64,000 nt of DNA from positions 6,205-70,204 of the forward strand of contig JANOVM010000079.1 of NCBI GenBank assembly GCA_031417395.1, read 5' to 3'. The position numbers and the translations under genes are program-made. Position 1 is the first letter of the stretch. Every line of letters starts with the position of its first letter. The notes below the pieces were generated by a model. The model was given only the letters and a program-made list of their open reading frames with translations, searched no databases and was not told the DNA's origin. This DNA is from JADKIH01 sp031417395. GTDB lineage: Bacteria; Bacteroidota; Bacteroidia; AKYH767-A; 2013-40CM-41-45. This document shows positions 1-8,447 of this stretch, piece by piece.

Positions 1-880
1 TGAAACCACATTTTAATTCCTGTATATGTATGTTTTGGGTTGGGTCAAGATTTGCAATCAGGTTGTGACTACAATCGATATGAGTTAAAGCCGTATTGTG
101 TGAGATATCTAAACTTGTAAGGATATTTTCCTGGCAGCTTAAAGTAATTAAGAGTGGATTTTGCGAAATATCCAAACTGTCGAGCTGATTGAAATGACAG
201 TGAAAATTAGCTAAGCCGGTGAGAAGACTAACATCCAAAGCAGTCAGTAAATTATGACCAACATTCATTGTTACAAGACCGGTATTGCCGGAAAGATCCA
301 ACGCAGTGAGTAAGTTAAAATCAACCCTCAAGTACGTTAAAGCACTATTTCCTGTCAGATCCAACGTTGAGAGTTGAGCATTATAACAATTAAGCATTTC
401 CAGTAAAGTGTTTTGGGTAAGATCAATTGTTGTAAGAGGATTATAACCACAATTTAAATTAACTAATGCAGTAAGTGAAGTAATGTTTAAAACAGAAAGC
501 TGATTGTTGTCGCATTCCAGCGATGTCAATAAAACATTTGGACTAAGATTTAAATTTGTAATTTGATTATAGCTGCAGTCTAATGCAGTTAATGCTGTAT
601 TTTGAGAAAGATCCAGGTTTGTTATAAGGTTATCGCTGCAGTTTAAGTATGTTAATGCTGTAAAATCTTCAATCCCCGTTAAATCGGTAATTTGAAAGGG
701 GTTTGAAACATTTAAAGAAGTGACCGTATCAATTCTGGAAGTAAGCACAGATCCATCCACTACTCCCGTATCGAATCCCCAAAGAATTAAGGTCTTTTCA
801 AAAGCGGAATCAGGAATTAAGGTTATTTGTGCATGCAAGACTCCGGTATTTAATAAAAGGATTAACAAGAACAGTTTCAT
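1..880 (-). CDS. Secreted leucine-rich repeat protein (3' end outside window)
   Basis: Reading leftward from an ATG at 880 gives 293 codons with no stop before the window edge, so the C-terminus is missing. The protein opens with a Sec signal peptide (MKLFLLILLLNTGVLHAQ). A short N-terminal cap (IPDSAFEKTLI...) follows. From about residue 72 there are roughly ten 21-residue leucine-rich repeats of the form LTxLDCSxNxLTxLDLSxN, the type common in Flavobacteriia surface proteins. Such repeats usually form a solenoid for protein or glycan binding. A T9SS sorting domain would be expected downstream but cannot be seen. It is transcribed away from the serine hydrolase gene at 1065. The family assignment is firm; the ligand is unknown. 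Confidence 0.88.
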   Translation of the reverse strand, partial: MKLFLLILLLNTGVLHAQITLIPDSAFEKTLILWGFDTGVVDGSVLTSRIDTVTSLNVSNPFQITDLTGIEDFTALTYLNCSDNLITNLDLSQNTALTALDCSYNQITNLNLSPNVLLTSLECDNNQLSVLNITSLTALVNLNCGYNPLTTIDLTQNTLLEMLNCYNAQLSTLDLTGNSALTYLRVDFNLLTALDLSGNTGLVTMNVGHNLLTALDVSLLTGLANFHCHFNQLDSLDISQNPLLITLSCQENILTSLDISHNTALTHIDCSHNLIANLDPTQNIHIQELKCGF

Positions 881-1064
881 GGTAGGAATGGGTTTATATA
901 TATAAAGGTAAGAATAAGTAAACATGTTGTTAGAAAATAACATTACAGCGATAAAACCAAAGAAAACCCGGAAGAATTTACTTTAACATATAATTAACTT
1001 GTTTTTGTAATCGCTGTATTAATTTGGTGCTTTATTCTATCTTTTGTAATGTAAAAATAAAGCT

Positions 1065-2570
1065 ATGGTAAAGACACTTCTTGTATTTGTACTAATCGGT
1101 TTGACAGTTTCTTGTTCGAACCATAAAGGATCAGACAATGCTGTATCTGCAACAGAAAATATGACAGTTGCAAACGATACCACTAAACTAATAGATGATT
1201 ACTTATCAAAGATTTCAAGTGAAAAGAACTTCTCCGGTGGTTTACTCATTGTAAAAGACAGAAAAAAAATATTTAGTAAAGGGTATGGCTGGGCAGTTAA
1301 AGAACATAATATTCCTTTTACATCCGGAACACTTGCTTCAATGGGTAGTATTACAAAAGCGTTTACTGCAACAGCAATAATGAAACTGGAAGAACAAAGC
1401 AAACTTTCCCTTGAAGACAAATTGAAAAAATATTTTCCTTCTATTCCTTCCGATAAGGCTGATATTACTATTCACCAATTGCTAACTCATTCTTCCGGGT
1501 TCCATGAGTTTTTGAAAGATGATGAAGGGGATTATGAAAAAATTAATACGAAGCAATTTCTGGAAAGAGCATTTTCAGAACCTCTTGCATTTAAACCCGG
1601 AGAGAAAGCTGTTTACACCAATGTTGGTTTTAGTATTTTGGGGATCATTATTGAACAGGTTTCCGGACTTGATTACGAACAGTACATAAAGACAAATCTT
1701 TTTAATCCATTGGGCATAAAAAGAATTAGCTACTGTTACCCAATTTCCAATACTGATACTATTGCAATTGGTTATCAAAACGGAAAGAAATGGGGAACAC
1801 ACCAACAGCGCTTTGAAAATTCCGGTGGCGGACCTTTCTGGAATTTAAAGGCAAATGGAGGATTGGAAGCTTCGCTGGAAGACATGTTTCTCTGGATTAA
1901 CAGTTTTACGAATAATTCAATTCTTAAAGAGTCGGCAATTCAGAAAATGTTTACAGGTCATATTCAGGAAGACGGATACAATGGTCAATCGGCATTTGGT
2001 TATGGCTGCAATATTTCTCAAAGCAGAAGAAATACCAAAATGATTGATAATGGAGGCAGCAATGGAATTTACTATGCAAGAATGATTCGACTGCCTCAGG
2101 AAGGAATTGTTTTCTATATGGTGACGAATGAAAGTACAATGAATGCCATGATGGTTCTGCCAAATGTAACCCAGCTCTATTTCAAAGGAAAAATTGAACA
2201 GGATGCAACGACAATGCAGCCAATGTTTAAGAATGAACTTTCAAAAAAGATTTATTATATTTTGAAAAATCCAATGACATCAGATTTAGCTAAGGAGCTT
2301 TCCAATGAAAAATTAACAGTAGAGGACGATATGATATTATTGGAGGTTGGACAAAGGCTGATCGAGGAACGGAAGAATATGGAGGCAATAATTCTTTATT
2401 CCTATTACACAAAAACATTCCCTAACATTGTAGTGGCGTGGAACGATTTGGGCGATGTTTATCTCTCAGAAAATAGTAATGAAAAGGCCGAGCTGTGTTT
2501 CAAACAGGCATTGAAAATTCGACCGGCAAACCCAAGGGCAATGGAAGCATTAAAGAAGTTGGGGAAATAA
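1065..2570 (+). CDS. Serine beta-lactamase-like hydrolase lipoprotein with C-terminal TPR
   Basis: 501 residues. A lipoprotein signal ends at Cys17 (LTVSC), so the product is probably membrane-anchored in the periplasm or on the surface. Residues about 40-370 match the class C beta-lactamase/penicillin-binding family (PF00144): the nucleophile motif S95-I-T-K98, the Y184-T-N186 motif, and a DNGG at about 328-331 in the place of the third KTG/HxG box. The last 70 residues form a TPR-like helical hairpin (WNDLGDVYLSENSNEKAE). Members of the family include esterases, D-amino peptidases and PBP-like enzymes; true beta-lactam hydrolysis is not implied. Gene stands alone between a divergent LRR gene and a GNAT gene 69 bp downstream. 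Confidence 0.87.
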   Translation: MVKTLLVFVLIGLTVSCSNHKGSDNAVSATENMTVANDTTKLIDDYLSKISSEKNFSGGLLIVKDRKKIFSKGYGWAVKEHNIPFTSGTLASMGSITKAFTATAIMKLEEQSKLSLEDKLKKYFPSIPSDKADITIHQLLTHSSGFHEFLKDDEGDYEKINTKQFLERAFSEPLAFKPGEKAVYTNVGFSILGIIIEQVSGLDYEQYIKTNLFNPLGIKRISYCYPISNTDTIAIGYQNGKKWGTHQQRFENSGGGPFWNLKANGGLEASLEDMFLWINSFTNNSILKESAIQKMFTGHIQEDGYNGQSAFGYGCNISQSRRNTKMIDNGGSNGIYYARMIRLPQEGIVFYMVTNESTMNAMMVLPNVTQLYFKGKIEQDATTMQPMFKNELSKKIYYILKNPMTSDLAKELSNEKLTVEDDMILLEVGQRLIEERKNMEAIILYSYYTKTFPNIVVAWNDLGDVYLSENSNEKAELCFKQALKIRPANPRAMEALKKLGK

Positions 2571-2639
2571 TTCGGCAATTTTTATGAATCTTTTAGGTCA
2601 ATGATTCTAAAAGAGTTTCCTTTGCTCAAAAAGTTAGGA

Positions 2640-3194
2640 ATGGAGAAATTGCTTATTGAAACAAAACGACTGGCAGTGCGAAACCTAAAATCGTCAGACC
2701 TTCATGAATTCCATAGGTATCGTTCCAACCCTGAAGTTACAAAGTATCAGGGATTTGATGGAATGTCAATCACGCAGGCTGAAGATTTTATTAACGAACA
2801 GGTTGATAAAGAGTTTGGTAATCCCGGTGAATGGGTGCAATACGGAATTGAAAGTAAGGAAACCAAAAAAATTATTGGTGATTGTGCAATAAAGCTTCAA
2901 CAGAACGACGCAAGAATTGCCGAAATAGGAATTACGATTTCTCACTTCCATCAGAAAAGGGGTTATGCAAAGGAAGTCCTTTTGGGTATTTTAGAATTTT
3001 TGTTTAACAAGAAAAATATTCACAGAGTCGTTGAAATTGTAGATGCTGAAAATATTGCGTCAATAAATTTATTAAAAAGAACAGGCTTTAGACTGGAAGG
3101 TCATTTTATTGATAATATATTCTTCAAAGGTAAATGGGGTAGCGAACTTCAATTTGCCATGCTTAAAAGAGAATGGGATGAAAGAATTATCTGA
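2640..3194 (+). CDS. GNAT-family N-acetyltransferase (RimJ/RimL type)
   Basis: About 184 residues. The N-terminus METK-type start (MEKLLIETKRLAVRNL) is the usual opening of RimJ/RimL-like acetyltransferases, so I prefer the ATG at 2640, which has an AG-rich stretch just upstream. An in-frame ATG at 2601 would add 13 residues. The acetyl-CoA loop is visible as HQKRGYAKE and the late motif NIASINLLKRTGFRLEG is typical of enzymes that acetylate amino groups of proteins, antibiotics or metabolites with acetyl-CoA. The substrate cannot be told from sequence. Cytoplasmic, no signal peptide. Confidence 0.85.
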   Translation: MEKLLIETKRLAVRNLKSSDLHEFHRYRSNPEVTKYQGFDGMSITQAEDFINEQVDKEFGNPGEWVQYGIESKETKKIIGDCAIKLQQNDARIAEIGITISHFHQKRGYAKEVLLGILEFLFNKKNIHRVVEIVDAENIASINLLKRTGFRLEGHFIDNIFFKGKWGSELQFAMLKREWDERII

Positions 3195-3250
3195 AAGAAA
3201 CATTGTGCCAACTTTTCCTACAAGTTTTATTAAGGTAACTATCTATCATA

Positions 3251-3258
3251 TATATTTG
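3251..3258 (+). promoter_or_regulatory. Putative Bacteroidota -7 box for the gene at 3278
   Basis: TATATTTG matches the TAnnTTTG -7 consensus exactly and lies 19 bp before the ATG at 3278. No clear TTG -33 element is seen at the expected spacing, so support is from this box and its position only. Confidence 0.4.
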
Positions 3259-3277
3259 CAGCTATAGAAAATTTCCC

Positions 3278-4105
3278 ATGATGAGAAAGCATTTATTTTG
3301 TGTATTGGCTGTTGTCTTTTGTTTCCCGTATATGGTTTATTCGCAAACTGAAGAAAAAAAATCATTCATCCCTGCCATTGAAGACAATTCAATGTTTATT
3401 GAAGAAGCCTATAATCAGGAAGACAGAGTGGTTCAGCATATTTCAAATTTTGTGTTTTTGCCAAATTTGAAAGATAATTTTTATTATGCATTTACTCAGG
3501 AATGGCCTGCTTTTGGTCTCAAACATCAGTTATCTTATACTTTACAATATAACTCTTTCAATAAAGGAGATGTAACAGGACTTGGTGATGTTGCATTAAA
3601 TTACCGCTACCAATTATCTTATCAGGAAAATTATATTGTTTGTGCTCCCCGAATAAGTGTGATTATTCCTTCAGGAAATCAGGATAAAGGATTGGGCAGT
3701 GGATCATGGGGAATGCAGTTTAATCTGCCTTTATCAAAGCGGTGGACAAATCACTTTATCAATCATTTTAATATTGGTTCAACCTATCTCTTTAAAGTTA
3801 AGGATGAGGAAAATGATTTTAATAATTCACTTTTAAGTTATTTTGCCGGCATCAGTTCCATTTGGCTCGTTACTGAAAATTTTAACCTCATGTTAGAATG
3901 TATTGCCACCAGTACTGCTAATGCATCTTTGAACAATGAAGTTACCTATACAAATCAGACAATACTTGCACCGGCAATTCGATATGCAATAAATATTAAT
4001 AAACTTCAAATACTGCCCGGACTTTCTATGCCAATAACATTTAATGAAAATTCTAAAACTGAAACCGGAGCTTTCTTTTATTTGTCATTTGAACATGAAT
4101 TTTGA
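3278..4105 (+). CDS. Predicted outer-membrane beta-barrel protein (MetA/phenol-degradation transporter-like)
   Basis: 275 residues with a signal peptide (CVLAVVFCFPYMVYSQ). The mature part is a run of short amphipathic strands with aromatic girdles and ends on an aromatic residue (FYLSFEHEF), as outer-membrane barrels do. The segment GLGDVALNYRYQL...PRISVIIPSGNQDKGLGSGSWG resembles the MetA-pathway family of barrel proteins, where a conserved P-G-sequence turn precedes a GxGSW. It may be a transporter or simply a structural barrel. A second ATG three bases downstream is an equally good start. Stands alone with its own -7 box. Confidence 0.7.
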   Translation: MMRKHLFCVLAVVFCFPYMVYSQTEEKKSFIPAIEDNSMFIEEAYNQEDRVVQHISNFVFLPNLKDNFYYAFTQEWPAFGLKHQLSYTLQYNSFNKGDVTGLGDVALNYRYQLSYQENYIVCAPRISVIIPSGNQDKGLGSGSWGMQFNLPLSKRWTNHFINHFNIGSTYLFKVKDEENDFNNSLLSYFAGISSIWLVTENFNLMLECIATSTANASLNNEVTYTNQTILAPAIRYAININKLQILPGLSMPITFNENSKTETGAFFYLSFEHEF

Positions 4106-4137
4106 AATTAATATCTAAATGCTAAAATGTTTTAATG

Positions 4138-4145
4138 TAGCTTTG
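4138..4145 (+). promoter_or_regulatory. Putative -7 box for the gene at 4208
   Basis: TAGCTTTG is an exact TAnnTTTG match in the 102-bp gap before the SBBP gene, 62 bp upstream of its ATG. No good -33 partner is visible. Confidence 0.38.
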
Positions 4146-4207
4146 TATGTATTCTGAAGCAAGACCGTTTAGAAAAGAGTAATAAAAACAATGATGATTT
4201 ATTTTAA

Positions 4208-5851
4208 ATGAAAACGAAAATACCGTTTTTAGTTTTTCTTGCCTTATGGATCTTACTGTCTCAAACTTCGCATGCGCAAATATGTCAATGGGCATCTATG
4301 GCAGGAGGCTTAGAGAATGACTATGCAAATGCAATTGAAGTTGATAATTTTGGAAATAGCTATGTAACCGGATCTTTTTATGATTCAATTTCTTTCGGTT
4401 CCACAACTTTAATTAATTTAGGAAAATGGTCCGTATATATTTCAAAATATGATCCCACCGGAAACTTCTTGTGGGCGAAGATTGCGGCTGAAGATTCAGC
4501 TATTTCTGTTAGTGGAATTTCATTGGGACAATCGGGAAAAATAATAATTGCCGGCCAATATTTTGGTACGGGTATTTTTGGAACCACTATTCCGACAAAC
4601 CTTCAATCACTTGGGAGTTTTGATGTCTATGTTGCAGAATATGATAGTATCGGTGATTTACTATGGGCAAAATCAACAGGGGGAAATGGAATTGATTATG
4701 CGGGGGGTGTTGGTTCGGATAAGCAGGGTAATGTATATTTAACAGGTGATTTTCATTTAACATCATATCCTTATTCAGGTTCAAAGATATTCCTTGAAAA
4801 ATATGATAGTAGCGGATCTATGACTTTTCAGAGGACTTCGTTAAATTTTGAAACCGATCATTTTGGTAATGATATTAAAACAGATTCAATAGGGAACAGC
4901 TACATAACAGGAGAGTTTTTCAATACATTGGTGTTTGATTCAAATGCCATTATTGATGCAGGTAATATTGAATCGAATGCTTTTATCGCTAAGTTTGACA
5001 ACACCGGAAGCTTTGTCTGGGGACAAAAAGCCGGTGCACCTACAGGTTATTGTGGAAGCAAAGCGATCAATATTGATAATCTTGGGAATTGTTATTTTAC
5101 CGGATATTATCATGGAAGTATTAATTTGGGTACTTATAGTATTACGAGTACATCAGGGGTTGGAAATGAAGTATTCATTGCAAAATGTGATGTGAATGGA
5201 AACTTCGTTTGGGTAAATGAATCAACAGGAATGGGCAGTTCAAGACATATTAGCCTTGATGATAATGGAATTATATATTTAAGCGGTACATACTTAAATA
5301 ATTTGACTTTCGGTTCTACTTCTTTAACATCCATTGGCGGCAGTGATATTTTTGTTGTTGCTATTGATCCAGCCGGCGCTTTTATCTGGGCTGATTCTTA
5401 TGGAGGAATTCAGGCTGATTATATAGGGGGAATGAAGGCCACTTCAAATGGCATATACCTTTCCGGATATTATACAGATATTATTTATTTTGGAAATTCA
5501 ATTTCACTTGTAGCAAACAGTACTACTAAGTATGATGTTTTTGTGTCAAAACTGAGTAGCGTAACGGGATTGAAAGAGGAGAATGTAAGCAACGTTATTT
5601 CAGTGTATCCCAATCCGTTTTCATTTATGACAACTTTACATTCCGGGAAAATTTTCAATAATGCAACAATGGAAGTTTACAACTCCCTGGGGCAGAAAGT
5701 GAGGCAGATAAATAATATTAACGGGCAAAAATTATACTTTCAAAGGGATAATTTACCTAATGGATTTTATTTTGTTTTAATCAGAGAAAACAATAAAAAA
5801 TTTAGAACGGAAAAATTAATAAGTATTGGAGGAGAAACAGGAATACGGTAG
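4208..5851 (+). CDS. SBBP beta-propeller protein with T9SS type A sorting domain
   Basis: 547 residues. Signal peptide (LALWILLSQTSHAQ), then about eight SBBP-type repeats carrying D-x-x-GNxYxTGxF and F/TxTFGSTTL elements (for example GNVYLTGDF, NCYFTGYYHG), which build a beta-propeller of about 440 residues. The last 75 residues are a T9SS type A C-terminal domain: VYPNPFSFMTTL, then NATMEVYNSLGQKV and a final GFYFVLIRENNK...TEKLI strand. It should be exported by Sec, then carried across the outer membrane by T9SS and released or anchored. Ligand unknown. Followed after 42 bp by the SRPBCC gene. Confidence 0.88.
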   Translation: MKTKIPFLVFLALWILLSQTSHAQICQWASMAGGLENDYANAIEVDNFGNSYVTGSFYDSISFGSTTLINLGKWSVYISKYDPTGNFLWAKIAAEDSAISVSGISLGQSGKIIIAGQYFGTGIFGTTIPTNLQSLGSFDVYVAEYDSIGDLLWAKSTGGNGIDYAGGVGSDKQGNVYLTGDFHLTSYPYSGSKIFLEKYDSSGSMTFQRTSLNFETDHFGNDIKTDSIGNSYITGEFFNTLVFDSNAIIDAGNIESNAFIAKFDNTGSFVWGQKAGAPTGYCGSKAINIDNLGNCYFTGYYHGSINLGTYSITSTSGVGNEVFIAKCDVNGNFVWVNESTGMGSSRHISLDDNGIIYLSGTYLNNLTFGSTSLTSIGGSDIFVVAIDPAGAFIWADSYGGIQADYIGGMKATSNGIYLSGYYTDIIYFGNSISLVANSTTKYDVFVSKLSSVTGLKEENVSNVISVYPNPFSFMTTLHSGKIFNNATMEVYNSLGQKVRQINNINGQKLYFQRDNLPNGFYFVLIRENNKKFRTEKLISIGGETGIR

Positions 5852-5893
5852 TGGCAAGAAGCAATAATTTTTAACAATTTTAATATAGAAAAA

Positions 5894-6331
5894 ATGAAAT
5901 ACTCAATTAAACACCTCTTTCACATCAATGCTTCAAAAGAAAAGGTATTTGAAGCCATTTCAACAATCAAGGGATTGACAAACTGGTGGACCGTGGAGAC
6001 TACGGGCAATTCCTCCCTTGGTGGCATAATAAAATTTCGGTTTGCTGCATCCGGTGGACCTGACATGAAGGTTACGGAAGTATCAGCCAATGATAAAATT
6101 GTGTGGCAGTGTATGGAAAGCCCACATGGCTGGGTAGGACATACTTTTACTTTTCTCTTAGATGAAAACGATGGCAAAACCCGAATACGCTTTTCGCACG
6201 ACGGATGGAATGAACAAGATGATTTTTATGCTATTTGTTGTTTTAGCTGGGGACGTTATATGGAAAGTTTGCGTCAATTTTGCCAGACCGGAAAAGGAGA
6301 AGCTTTTGGAAGTGATGGATATAGAAAATAA
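5894..6331 (+). CDS. SRPBCC/AHSA1-like domain protein
   Basis: 145 residues, cytoplasmic. The opening IKHLFHINASKEKVFEAIS followed by GLTNWWT and later GGIIKFRF, DKIVWQCMESP and TRIRFSHDGW is the pattern of the START/Bet v1-like SRPBCC fold as found in AHSA1 (activator of Hsp90) relatives. Bacterial members bind hydrophobic ligands or take part in stress and resistance functions; the ligand is unknown here. It precedes the sigma-factor gene by 146 bp, and that gap holds a separate promoter-like element, so the two genes are not necessarily one operon. Confidence 0.8.
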   Translation: MKYSIKHLFHINASKEKVFEAISTIKGLTNWWTVETTGNSSLGGIIKFRFAASGGPDMKVTEVSANDKIVWQCMESPHGWVGHTFTFLLDENDGKTRIRFSHDGWNEQDDFYAICCFSWGRYMESLRQFCQTGKGEAFGSDGYRK

Positions 6332-6422
6332 AATGAAAGTTTTAAGACAAATAATTAATTTCCATAAATCTATAAAAATCAAACAATAATATAATAAGTC
6401 TAAGTGTTCTAAAAAATATTAT

Positions 6423-6448
6423 TTGCGTCTTTTATTCTTTCCTTCGTC
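6423..6448 (+). promoter_or_regulatory. ECF-type promoter-like element (TTGCGTC-N15-CGTC) upstream of sigZ
   Basis: TTGCGTCTTTT begins at 6423 and a second CGTC lies at 6445-6448, 15 bases after the first CGTC; the sigma-factor ATG is 30 bp further on. The same arrangement, with the same spacing and further matching bases, recurs at 7025-7050 before the Cys-rich gene. CGTC is a frequent -10 core of ECF sigma promoters. That SigZ itself reads this element is inference. Confidence 0.5.
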
Positions 6449-6477
6449 ATTAACAAGAGGAAACAATTTTTAAAGTA

Positions 6478-7020
6478 ATGGCTATTACAACAGAAAGTAT
6501 CTGGAAAGCTTTTCATAAAGAGCTATTGGGATTTATTAAAAAAAAAGTAAGAGACGAAGATATTGCAAATGATTTATTGCAGGACATCTTTATTAAAATC
6601 CATCTTAAACTTGATACATTATCTGATAAAGATAAACTAACGAGCTGGGTATATCAGATTACGCGTAATACCATACTTGATCATTTCAAGAAGAGCAGAA
6701 ATTCTACAGTAAGCACCCATGAGCTTAGTGAGCTTAACGAAGCGGAAACTTTTAATAATGAATTTGGAAAATGTTTAAAGCCTTTTATTAACAGGCTCCC
6801 CGAAAACTATAAGGAAGCCATTTTGCAAACAGAGCTGGGACAACTTTCACAAAAGGAGTTTGCTCAAAATGCAAACATATCCTATTCAGGAGCAAAGTCA
6901 AGAGTTCAGCGTGCCAGGCAACAACTTTTCGAAATTTTCAATCAATGTTGTCAGGTTACCGCCGATAAATATGGAAATATATTGGACTATAAAAGAAAAA
7001 AAAATTGTTCAGACTGTTGA
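6478..7020 (+). CDS. sigZ: ECF RNA polymerase sigma factor, SigZ type
   Basis: 180 residues. Region 2 is at about residues 10-75 (FIKKKVRDEDIANDLLQDIFIKI ... KLTSWVYQITRNTILDHFKK) and region 4 at about 100-155 (RLPENYKEAILQTELGQLSQKEFA ... SGAKSRVQRARQQL), separated by a short linker as in ECF factors. The C-terminal tail NQCCQVTADKYGNILDY...NCSDC carries four cysteines; such a Cys-rich tail is characteristic of the SigZ group and might sense metal or redox state, which is inference. No anti-sigma factor gene is adjacent. The next gene, 77 bp downstream, encodes an extremely Cys-rich small protein and carries the same upstream element. Confidence 0.85.
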   Translation: MAITTESIWKAFHKELLGFIKKKVRDEDIANDLLQDIFIKIHLKLDTLSDKDKLTSWVYQITRNTILDHFKKSRNSTVSTHELSELNEAETFNNEFGKCLKPFINRLPENYKEAILQTELGQLSQKEFAQNANISYSGAKSRVQRARQQLFEIFNQCCQVTADKYGNILDYKRKKNCSDC

Positions 7021-7024
7021 ATTG

Positions 7025-7050
7025 TTGCGTCTTTTTTAAGCACCTGCGTC
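7025..7050 (+). promoter_or_regulatory. Second copy of the TTGCGTC-N15-CGTC element, upstream of the Cys-rich gene
   Basis: TTGCGTCTTTT starts at 7025 and CGTC recurs at 7047-7050, again exactly 15 bases after the first CGTC, ending 47 bp before the ATG at 7098. Between the two CGTC cores the bases TTTT, T and CCT are also shared with the copy at 6423-6448. This suggests that the Cys-rich gene is transcribed from its own promoter by the same sigma factor. Confidence 0.5.
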
Positions 7051-7097
7051 TATAGTATGTAATTAAAATTAATAAACAAATAAAAAATTTAAATCAA

Positions 7098-7343
7098 ATG
7101 GAAGAAGCAAAATCAAATTCCTGCTGTGGTGAAAACTGTTGCACAAATACGAGCAGCGCATCTCAAAATTCATATTGTGATGGAAGCTGTTGCAACGAAA
7201 ACTTTAAGCAATGCTGTTCCGGCTACTGTTGCGGAGGCAATACCTCCTGTTGTTGCGGAAGCAACAATTCATGTTGTAGAAATGCTTCAGGATGTTGCGG
7301 TAATACTGCATGTTGTAGTAATAGTTCAAAAGACTGTTGCTAA
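7098..7343 (+). CDS. Small Cys-rich protein, metallothionein-like
   Basis: 81 residues with 22 cysteines (27%), almost all in CC or CCC clusters separated by short Gly/Asn/Ser spacers (SNSCCGENCC, CSGYCCGG, TSCCCGSNN). There is no signal peptide, no hydrophobic segment and few charged residues. This is what a thiol-rich metal binder or thiol sink would look like, but it does not match a classical bacterial metallothionein (SmtA-like, which carries His and a defined Cys spacing) that I can recall, so function is inferred. It directly follows the SigZ-type gene and has the shared promoter-like element. The same stretch is also open in another frame (7126-7479), but the ordered CC repeats favour this frame. 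Confidence 0.7.
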   Translation: MEEAKSNSCCGENCCTNTSSASQNSYCDGSCCNENFKQCCSGYCCGGNTSCCCGSNNSCCRNASGCCGNTACCSNSSKDCC

Positions 7344-7588
7344 TTCTTTAACAATTTTTAAAAATTATTTTATACAACAATCGGAGTGGTTATATGATCT
7401 CATTTTCAGGAGGGAAAACAACGGACAATACAAATCCTTTGGGCGCGTGAGAATAAATACTCTGCCCTTGGGCTCCTAATAGTAAAAAGACCAGCATATT
7501 TAATCGCCTGTAAACAAGCTTAAGTAAGAAAAAAAGGGGCTTACGCCTGAAGTTCGTACGGTTTTCCCACTTACCCTGCCGTACCTAT

Positions 7589-7623
7589 CATCATTACTAG
7601 CAATAACAATGATGTTTTTTTTT
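7589..7623 (+). terminator. Possible intrinsic terminator
   Basis: CATCATT (7589-7595) pairs with AATGATG (7608-7614) across a 12-nt loop and is followed at once by nine Ts. The stem is AT-rich and therefore weak. It would end transcripts from the sigma/Cys-rich genes. Confidence 0.45.
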
Positions 7624-7765
7624 AAATAGTCAAAGATTATTTTTCCTGTTCAGTTTATCAATTGCATAAAAGCCGGTTCTTTTATTAAAATAGTTGTCAT
7701 TGCACGATAATCTGTATTCACAAAACCTGAACGTTTCAAGTATCTTACTTTTAACAATAAATCTA

Positions 7766-7773
7766 TACCTTTG
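7766..7773 (+). promoter_or_regulatory. Putative -7 box for the gene at 7815
   Basis: TACCTTTG, an exact TAnnTTTG match, lies 41 bp upstream of the ATG at 7815. No clear -33 TTG is found. Confidence 0.45.
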
Positions 7774-7814
7774 CCCAAAGAGTAATAGCGTTAACATCAC
7801 AATCTCAGTAAAAA

Positions 7815-8408
7815 ATGAAAGCTAAAGCATTAAAATTTTTATTCATTGTAGGTGTATCGTCAATGTTGCTTTCTTTTGACCTGCCTTCCGGCTGGTTTAA
7901 AGCCGGAAGTGCTCCGAAAAGTTATGAAATGGGAATTGATCCGGGTGCAGGACAAGATGGTAAAAATGCAGCGACCATTAAATCCATTGATAAAAAAATT
8001 AAAGGTTTTGGAACCTTAATGCAATACTGTTTACCGGATAAATACCTGGGAAGAAGAATACGTATGTCAGGGATGGTCAAAACAAAAAATGTTGATGATT
8101 GGTCAGGCTTATGGTTACGAATTGACCAAAAGGATAAGAAGGAACCGCTCGGATTTGACAATATGCACAACGGTAAGAAAGACCGATCAATTAAAGGAAC
8201 TACTGAGTGGACTAAATATGAAATTGTACTGGATGTGCCGCTTCAGGCTACTAATATTGCATACGGAGCTTTGCTGGCGGGCACAGGACAAATTTGGTTT
8301 GACAATATAAATTTTGAAATTGTTGATGAGACAATTTCAATTACAGGTTTTAGTAAAGATGAATTAAAGCCTGTCGGGGAACCTAATAATTTAGATTTTG
8401 AGAAATAA
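7815..8408 (+). CDS. Exported protein with galactose-binding-like (CBM-type) domain
   Basis: 197 residues. N-terminal hydrophobic signal (FLFIVGVSSMLLSF). The rest reads as one jelly-roll domain: PSGWFKAGSAPKSYEMGID near the start, GRRIRMSGMVKTKNVDDWSGLWLRID in the middle and TEWTKYEIVLDVP...GQIWFDNINFEIVD near the end. That order (ligand-face Trp residues and the closing I/VWFDNINFE strand) is seen in CBM4/9/22-like and related galactose-binding domains. No catalytic domain is attached. It may bind a carbohydrate, but the family is broad and function is unknown. It is a single-gene unit. Confidence 0.6.
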   Translation: MKAKALKFLFIVGVSSMLLSFDLPSGWFKAGSAPKSYEMGIDPGAGQDGKNAATIKSIDKKIKGFGTLMQYCLPDKYLGRRIRMSGMVKTKNVDDWSGLWLRIDQKDKKEPLGFDNMHNGKKDRSIKGTTEWTKYEIVLDVPLQATNIAYGALLAGTGQIWFDNINFEIVDETISITGFSKDELKPVGEPNNLDFEK

Positions 8409-8447
8409 ATAATAGCGGGGATAGGAAGATATTTTCATCAACATAGG

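Larger units (their letters stand above)
7344..7814. other. Non-coding gap after the Cys-rich gene
   Basis: No convincing gene. It contains an inverted repeat GTACGG/CCGTAC (7556-7561 with 7579-7584), an intrinsic terminator-like hairpin (7589-7623) and a -7 box (7766-7773) for the next gene. Confidence 0.5.

Noticed and set aside
720..905. 61-codon plus-strand frame at the left edge
   Set aside because: It is antisense to the LRR gene's signal-peptide region, which has much stronger coding evidence.
1038..1046. TATCTTTTG as a -7 box before the serine hydrolase gene
   Set aside because: It has one T too many for TAnnTTTG and no TTG lies at a suitable spacing.
7126..7479. A 117-codon open frame overlapping the Cys-rich gene
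   Set aside because: It is a frame-shifted reading of the repeated TGT/TGC-rich DNA, giving a monotonous Val/Ala string, and its tail runs into non-coding sequence.
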